Positions 59,220 to 64,000 of a stretch of 64,000 nt of DNA are shown here, in pieces. The notes under the pieces were generated by a model. It did not search any database and had not been told where the DNA came from. It was given only the letters and a program-made list of their open reading frames with translations. How positions within the stretch are numbered: the first letter of the stretch is position 1; the number at the start of each line of letters is the position of its first letter. Origin of the DNA: Mermis nigrescens (taxonomy: Eukaryota; Nematoda; Enoplea; Mermithida; Mermithidae). The DNA lies in the NCBI GenBank assembly GCA_036768485.1, contig JAVLUZ010000227.1, forward strand, positions 486,334 through 550,333, in the 5' to 3' direction. Both the position numbers and the translations under genes were made by a program.

Positions 59220-59437
59220 CCATACATGTAATAAGGAGATGGAGGATCCCTTCCCAAAAGTCGGACGTCCCCATCCCCCCAAAGCCAGAAAATTTTTGAC
59301 TCCCCCACCCCGTTATTTGAAAAAATTTAATATTTTGGCCGTTTTTAGCGTTTTTAGCAGTCTTTGGCCAAAAATTGAAGGATATCGAACCCCCCTCTAA
59401 AAATGGCCGGGGCCCCTCCCGAAATTTCGAGCCGTTG
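59220..59437 (-). mobile_element. MITE-C copy, opposite orientation
   Basis: CATACATGTAATAAGGAG, CCCAAAAGTCGGACGTCCCC, AAAAATGGCCGGGGCCCC to ATTTCGAGCCGTTGTGTG. Together with the previous copy it forms an inverted pair. Confidence 0.78.
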
Positions 59438-59450
59438 TGTGTACGGTTGC

Positions 59451-60292
59451 ATGCACACATCAGCGTGGTGGGTTTGGAGGGGGATTTGTACGCCCAGAAG
59501 TTGAAAAACCCGCCGCAAATTACTGTAGACACCGGAATTCTATTTTTAGTACCATTTTTGGCGATTTGACCCTCCTGACCAGTGTTTTTTTTGTACTCGG
59601 CAAAGATTTTCCCCGATGTGCAAAGACTTTTTCGGGACCGTCTTTGTACATGTACAAAGATTTTTGGGAAGACAAAAATTGCGAAAAGGTCTGAAATTCG
59701 CAAACATTTTACGGCGCTTCGCGCCGAAATGAGTAATTGTGTGTTCTTATATATCTTATAATGTCAGAAATTGCATTTCGAAAGGGAAATATGTCAAATT
59801 TTTCGGCGCTTCGCGCCGTTTTAAGACAATACTTAGTTATTTTTGCCCTTAGAGACCCAGAAATTAGCTGAAATACACTACCAAAGTCGAACAACTCTGT
59901 TTTAACCACACTAAAATCGTCGGCGCTTCGCGTCGAAAGGAGTAATTGTTTGTCATACATATACATTCTTTAAAATGGCAGAATTTGCATTTTAGAAAAA
60001 TACACTGAAAAATGCACAAAAAATTGCACGCACTATGCGTCCGATTTTGAAACAATGTTTTAGCAATTTTTGGCGTGAGAAACACAGAAATTAGCTAAAA
60101 TACACTACCAAAGATCAAAAACCCTGTTTTACCACACTAAAATCGCTACTGTACTATATTATAGTACAGAAAAATTTGCATGTACAAAATGTACAAAGAC
60201 TTTTGGGGACCATCTTTGTACATGTACAAACGGACCTTGTACAAAAAATTACTGTTCCTGACCCCCCCCCCAGAATTAGGGAGCTGCCCATG
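59451..60292 (-). mobile_element. MITE-B copy split by a MITE-J insertion
   Basis: The left half is 59451-59579 (CACATCAGCGTGGTGG to GATTTGACCCTCCTGAC), the right half 60255-60292 (TTCCTGACCCCCC to GAGCTGCCCATGTATG). Together they match 19271-19407. TCCTGAC is duplicated at the junction. Confidence 0.85.
59580..60254 (-). mobile_element. MITE-J copy, long form
   Basis: 675 bp, CAGTGTTTTTTTTGTAC to GTACAAAAAATTACTG, flanked by CTCCTGAC and TTCCTGAC (7 of 8). An internal segment is repeated, giving three hairpin blocks near 59711, 59802 and 59921. Confidence 0.88.
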
Positions 60293-60612
60293 TATGGATG
60301 TATCCTATCGAACAACAGTCTTTGAAAACTTTTCTTTTTTTACAAACTGTTGATGCCATCGGATAGTCAGAATCGTCGGGAAACGGCGTTTTTTACAGAA
60401 GCCATCCATTTCAGCTTAAATTAACTATTTGCCTGCGTGTCAAGGACATTCGCATTTTATATTTTGCTGTCTTATTTTCCTCGCGACGTTTTATCCTAGT
60501 GTTTATCCGAAAATGTATTAGTATCATAATTAATACCCATAAATGTATGTTATGCATGTACATACACTCATAATTTTAAGATTAGCTCAAGCAGGCAAAA
60601 GTGATTTCTTAC
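60293..60612. other. HMG-CoA reductase intron, unassigned part
   Basis: Fragments of MITE-A text (TTTTTTTACAAACTGTTGATGCC, near 60335-60360). Otherwise nothing recognised. Confidence 0.4.
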
Positions 60613-60753
60613 CGACTCGTACTGTCAAATTTTTGTTTAATTAGTTGATAATTATTCGAGTTTTCGACCCATTCGGAAAATTTTGAGCACTCATCCATAC
60701 TGTCGAATTCAACGACTGGAGCTCTCGTCATAAAGTCGCGAATTAACCAAGTT
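60613..60753 (-). CDS. Hmgcr: HMG-CoA reductase, first exon present in the window
   Basis: A 141-nt exon between GGGGTTAG and donor GTAAGA. It starts with one base of a split codon and encodes TWLIRDFMTRAPVVEFDSM, then DECSKFSEWVENSNNYQLIK and QKFDSTS plus two bases of Arg. MTRAPVV and FDSTSR are family blocks. The phase at its 3' end fits the next exon. The upstream part of the catalytic domain (with the catalytic Glu of ENVIG) and the membrane domain are not in the window, so they lie beyond 64000. Exons on this strand: 60613-60753, 58280-58385, 54621-54800, 52233-52373, 46791-46949, 43387-43713, giving about 350 residues. Confidence 0.93.
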
Positions 60754-61164
60754 CTAACCCCACCACATGCCTATTACGATAAATGGCAGTCTTAAAATAC
60801 AAAGTCAAGTGGAACGCCTATTTATACATGTAATAATAACGTTATTCTTCGGCCAAACACGAAAATTGAACAAATTTGCGAGAAAACTTAACTTGGTGAA
60901 TACAAATAGAAAATTGAATAAAAAAACTGATATTACATTGAAATCAAAATTTCAGCACATGAACGCGTTAGCGCTCTTATTTGCTGGATGCATATTCATG
61001 TAGACGTCCTCACCGTCAAAACTATAAGTACTGCTCATATCGAGAAGCGAAGAAGGTTCATTAAAAAAATCGATACGATCAAAATTGACCTTCGTGCATA
61101 TTTGAATATATGTAATATGCATGTGGTATGTATATAGTATTTGCGTAAGTCCATAGGTCGTGCC
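60754..61164. other. HMG-CoA reductase intron, unassigned part
   Basis: A minus-strand stretch near 60950-61070 is open (SSLLDMSSTYSFDGEDVYM) but matches nothing I know and has no supporting neighbours. No other feature. Confidence 0.4.
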
Positions 61165-61549
61165 CACACCTTGGCGTGGGGGAGTTTGGGAGTATGCAAC
61201 CCCCCCCCCGAGAAAGCCGAAATACCCCCTAGAAAGCCGAAATACCCCCCAGAAACCGAAATACCCCCCAGAAAGCGAAATACCCCCCAGAAAGCGAAAT
61301 ACCCCCCAGAAAGCGAAATACCCCCCGGAAAGCGAAATACCCCCCGGAAAGCGAAATACCCCCCGGAAAGCGAAATACCCCCCGGAAATCAAAATACCCC
61401 CGGAAACCAACATAACCCCCAGAATTCAATTTTTGAAAATGTTTTCTGTTTTTTCACAATTTTTTGATGCCAATGGATAGTGCTAAGGCCATTTTTTGAT
61501 CTTTGAAAAATCTTGCACTCCCCCAGAATTCTGGTGCCGCCCACCTATG
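61165..61549 (-). mobile_element. MITE-A copy with expanded internal repeat
   Basis: 385 bp, CACACCTTGGCGTGGGGG to GGTGCCGCCCACCTATG. Flanks GTCGTGCC and GTCATGTC agree at 6 of 8. It lacks the usual CTCGATGAGAAACG core but gained a tandem array. Confidence 0.88.
61212..61405. repeat. Tandem array of a GAAATACCCCCC unit
   Basis: About ten to eleven 18-19 bp units (GAAAGCGAAATACCCCCC type), grading from CAGAAAG to CGGAAAG variants. Other MITE-A copies have one to three such units at the same place. The repeated frames on both strands are by-products. Confidence 0.93.
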
Positions 61550-61626
61550 GTCATGTCTCTATTGAGAAAAGTGCACGAATACAATTCTCATGCATTTTCT
61601 CTGATCTACAGTGAAAACACTAAACA

Positions 61627-63325
61627 ATCATAGGTAGCGCGTTAGCGCGTGCCTATAATATACTTGGGTACCCCTAACACCTGTGCACCCCCTACAGCTA
61701 TAACGGGACACTTCTGGGAGGTGCGGTTTTTTCTAAAGAAAGATAATAAAAAAATTCGCTGCCCGTGTTTTTGTGTTTTTCTTGAAACTCAAAACTGACT
61801 GTGTAAAAAGGTGTAAAGTTGTTGTGTTACGTTATAACATAGGACAAATTTTGGGACCTTTTTATCACGGCATGTGGACAACTGAGTATTGATGATTCGA
61901 ACAATTGAACAACATAGGATTATAGAGGGATGAATTCTACAGATGACAATTTCTTTGTTTTTTGAAATTCGCATTAGTTCTCGAATGGCAGTGTAAAGAG
62001 TGCGAAAATCTGGGGGTGAAAAAGCACTTTTTGGTCGAGTTTTCAACCTGCTTATGTCTGATACTAACTCCGCTTATGAGTTTTTTAAAATGTTTTCTGA
62101 CAGAAATGTAGAGCGGATCAAGAGGCTACATTCTGCATATAAGCAAAGTCTTCTACGCTCTATGGTGAGTTAGATCCTCGGGTTTAAAGTTTACTTTCAA
62201 GTGGATGGTGTAAAAAACGGATTTTAACTAAGATTTCTCTGCCAAATTTTTCCGCTTATAATCAGGGTAAATTGAATACAGCAGTAATAAAGTGCCTCTC
62301 AGGGGCTATACATCGCAGCAAACCGCATTTAAAAACGCAATATTGAGTTATTTATGGGGGTGTAAAGTTCGAAATCAGAGGTAAAAAATGGGCGAAAAAA
62401 CACGTTTTTCCCGAATTTTGATTAGGTAATAAATCATACCAAATAATTTTTGCAAGAGAATTTTGGCACACAGGAATGTACTACGATTTAAAAGCTACAA
62501 TTGTACCAAACCGAATTTATTTAAACTCAATGGGGAGTTCGGTACGGAATTAAAGTTTACAGTGTTCTAAATGATGGAAAATACGTTTTTGTTGCGTTTT
62601 TTGTTCGCCACTTTCTCCGTCAGAAGTCGGGATAAGTCCAATAGAATAAAAATGAAGTGCTTTATATCGGGTGCATGTCAAAGCAAATTGTCTATACATT
62701 AATATTTAGCGAGTGTAAAGTCGATAATTTGGTGTTTAAAATGCGCTTCTGTCTTGTTTTTTCTGCCTGCTTCTCCGGTTATGAGTCAGGGACATGATTA
62801 TCAAGTCTATAAATGGACCAGGAACCAAATTTGATATGCCAGTCTGGCGCATATGTTTACACTCTACAGTGTTGTAAAGTGGTTTACACCTATTGTAAGT
62901 TTGCCCATAGAACATTATGGGAGACTTAATTCTTTTCATAAATATTAATCGTAATATCGGAACAATATCAAAATTACGAATCTGACCAAAATCTTCTTTA
63001 CACTAGGTGTTTACATGAAGTTTACACTACATATGTATTTATCTTCGTTTTTGAGCATTCCAGAAACCTAATTTTTCCTGGAGTCTAAAAATTTTCAAAG
63101 AATCAAATCGGAGACGTCACGTAGGCGCGTTTCTTTACATCCAACAAAGATGTAAAGTAGTTTACACTCATTGTTTATTTGTCCTCAGACCATTGTAGAC
63201 ATGCAATTTTTTCATAAATGTTGGTAATAATATCCGAGTAATATCAGATTTACAAATCGGAATAAAATCCTCTTTACACTAGGCGGTTGTGTAAAGTTTA
63301 CACTGCATGTTAGCCTTTGTTCTAG
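61627..63325. repeat. TTTACAC-box dispersed repeat, right copy
   Basis: The first 1.3 kb is the inverted partner of 1-1308. It goes on further, with GTGTAAAG or TTTACAC boxes near 61993, 62209, 62361, 62560, 62714, 62870, 63000 and 63285. The end portion contains a duplicated block with a period of about 277 bp (62874 and 63151). Confidence 0.8.
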
Positions 63326-63703
63326 AGCATTGTGTTAATGATGACGAATTTAATGGTCTTCAAAGTCTATTGTATGTCTGTTTAAATTATCGTATTGCGT
63401 TTGCTTACCATAAAGAAACCTAAAAACGTTGGTGTCTGTCTCCAATGTAATGCCTTGAAGGCACTATGTTTTCAACATTTAATTTCGACTTCATAGTGTT
63501 AAATCACCAAAAATTGCGGTAATTCGTTGTAACTTTCCTCGTTTCTAGATAAATTCATGCAAATCATGAATTTTTATGGATAAAAGAATGAAAGCATTGT
63601 ACATACATATGCCTAGTCGGGAAAGAAGCGGCGAAAAAATTTTTTTAGATTTACGTTATATACCCTTGTGTACGTACATGGGCAGCAACGAAATCCTGGA
63701 GAG
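63326..63703. other. Unassigned stretch with a MITE-B-like fragment
   Basis: ACATGGGCAGCAACGAAATCC at about 63677 is a MITE-B-type end, apparently split by the next element. No gene. Confidence 0.4.
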
Positions 63704-63905
63704 CATAGGTGGGTGGCTCCAAAATTCTGCGGGGGTGCGAAATTTTTTTAATATTCAAATCCTTGGCCTTAAAAATGGTGCTATGGCGAAAAAAACTATT
63801 TTTGAATCTTTCTCGTCGAGCTCTATCGATTTGTATCATTGAAACCCGGAAAAGCAAAAATTTCTTAAACATTAAATTCTGGGGGAATTTTGTCGCTGCC
63901 CATGT
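63704..63905 (+). mobile_element. MITE-A copy, decayed
   Basis: CATAGGTGGGTGGCTCC, GGCCTTAAAAATGGTGC and TTTCTCGTCGAGCTCTATC are recognisable. The right end resembles MITE-B (GTCGCTGCCCATGTATATG). Confidence 0.7.
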
Positions 63906-64000
63906 ATATGGTGGTGACCCCTTAAAAACCCCGCCCAGGTCATCCTTTTTAGATACATTCAAGTAGGTACATTATAAATTTCCATGGATATAAGAATGAA

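Noticed and set aside
60952..61072. Upstream exon of HMG-CoA reductase
   Set aside because: The translated text has none of the conserved blocks expected before MTRAPVV and no matching phase or splice pair could be set.
61212..61405. CRISPR-like array
   Set aside because: Units are tandem without spacers and lie inside a eukaryotic MITE.
61141..61480. Proline-rich repeat proteins on both strands
   Set aside because: These frames are produced by the tandem array inside a MITE-A copy and contain no start context or conserved domain.

Overview
The window looks like a piece of an animal nuclear genome. It is A+T-rich, its genes are split by introns with GT...AG boundaries, and it is crowded with decayed transposable elements. 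I would guess an ecdysozoan or arthropod-like invertebrate, but the sequence does not fix the taxon. Two host genes are visible, both on the minus strand and both incomplete here.

Layout. (1) Positions 1-17555 hold a broken Gypsy-type LTR-retrotransposon-like element on the minus strand: gag, zinc knuckle, protease, reverse transcriptase (RT), RNase H, integrase, and a third ORF that resembles a DEDDy 3'-5' exonuclease. Its gag is cut by a 3.3 kb insertion flanked by an 8-bp duplication, and the gag is bracketed by two 2.76 kb inverted arms. (2) 17727-29207 holds seven exons of a membrane-anchored collagen/olfactomedin protein (colmedin/gliomedin type). They encode a cytoplasmic tail, one membrane span, a furin-like site, a Cys-rich linker, 15 Gly-X-Y triplets, a second Cys-rich segment and the start of an olfactomedin domain, which runs into a 100-N gap. 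(3) 29208-43293 is gene-free and full of hAT-like, PIF/Harbinger-like and pogo-like non-autonomous elements. (4) 43387-60753 holds the last six exons of HMG-CoA reductase, the sterol/isoprenoid pathway enzyme, covering most of the catalytic domain. Upstream exons lie beyond the right edge. (5) 61165-64000 is again repeats, with an inverted partner of the repeat found at 1-1308.

Exon models were built by hand. In both genes every proposed exon junction keeps the reading frame (phases match), which is strong internal support. Every intron of HMG-CoA reductase and most introns of the colmedin gene contain short non-autonomous elements (called MITE-A to MITE-J here). Many have 8-bp target-site duplications that I could read directly, and several sit within 60 bp of a splice site.

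The most unusual items are the exonuclease-like third ORF in the retroelement; a very stable mini-hairpin motif (core GCGAAGC) that recurs in several otherwise different element families; and a tandem-repeat expansion inside one MITE copy. No bacterial features, CRISPR arrays, rRNA genes or convincing tRNA genes were seen.
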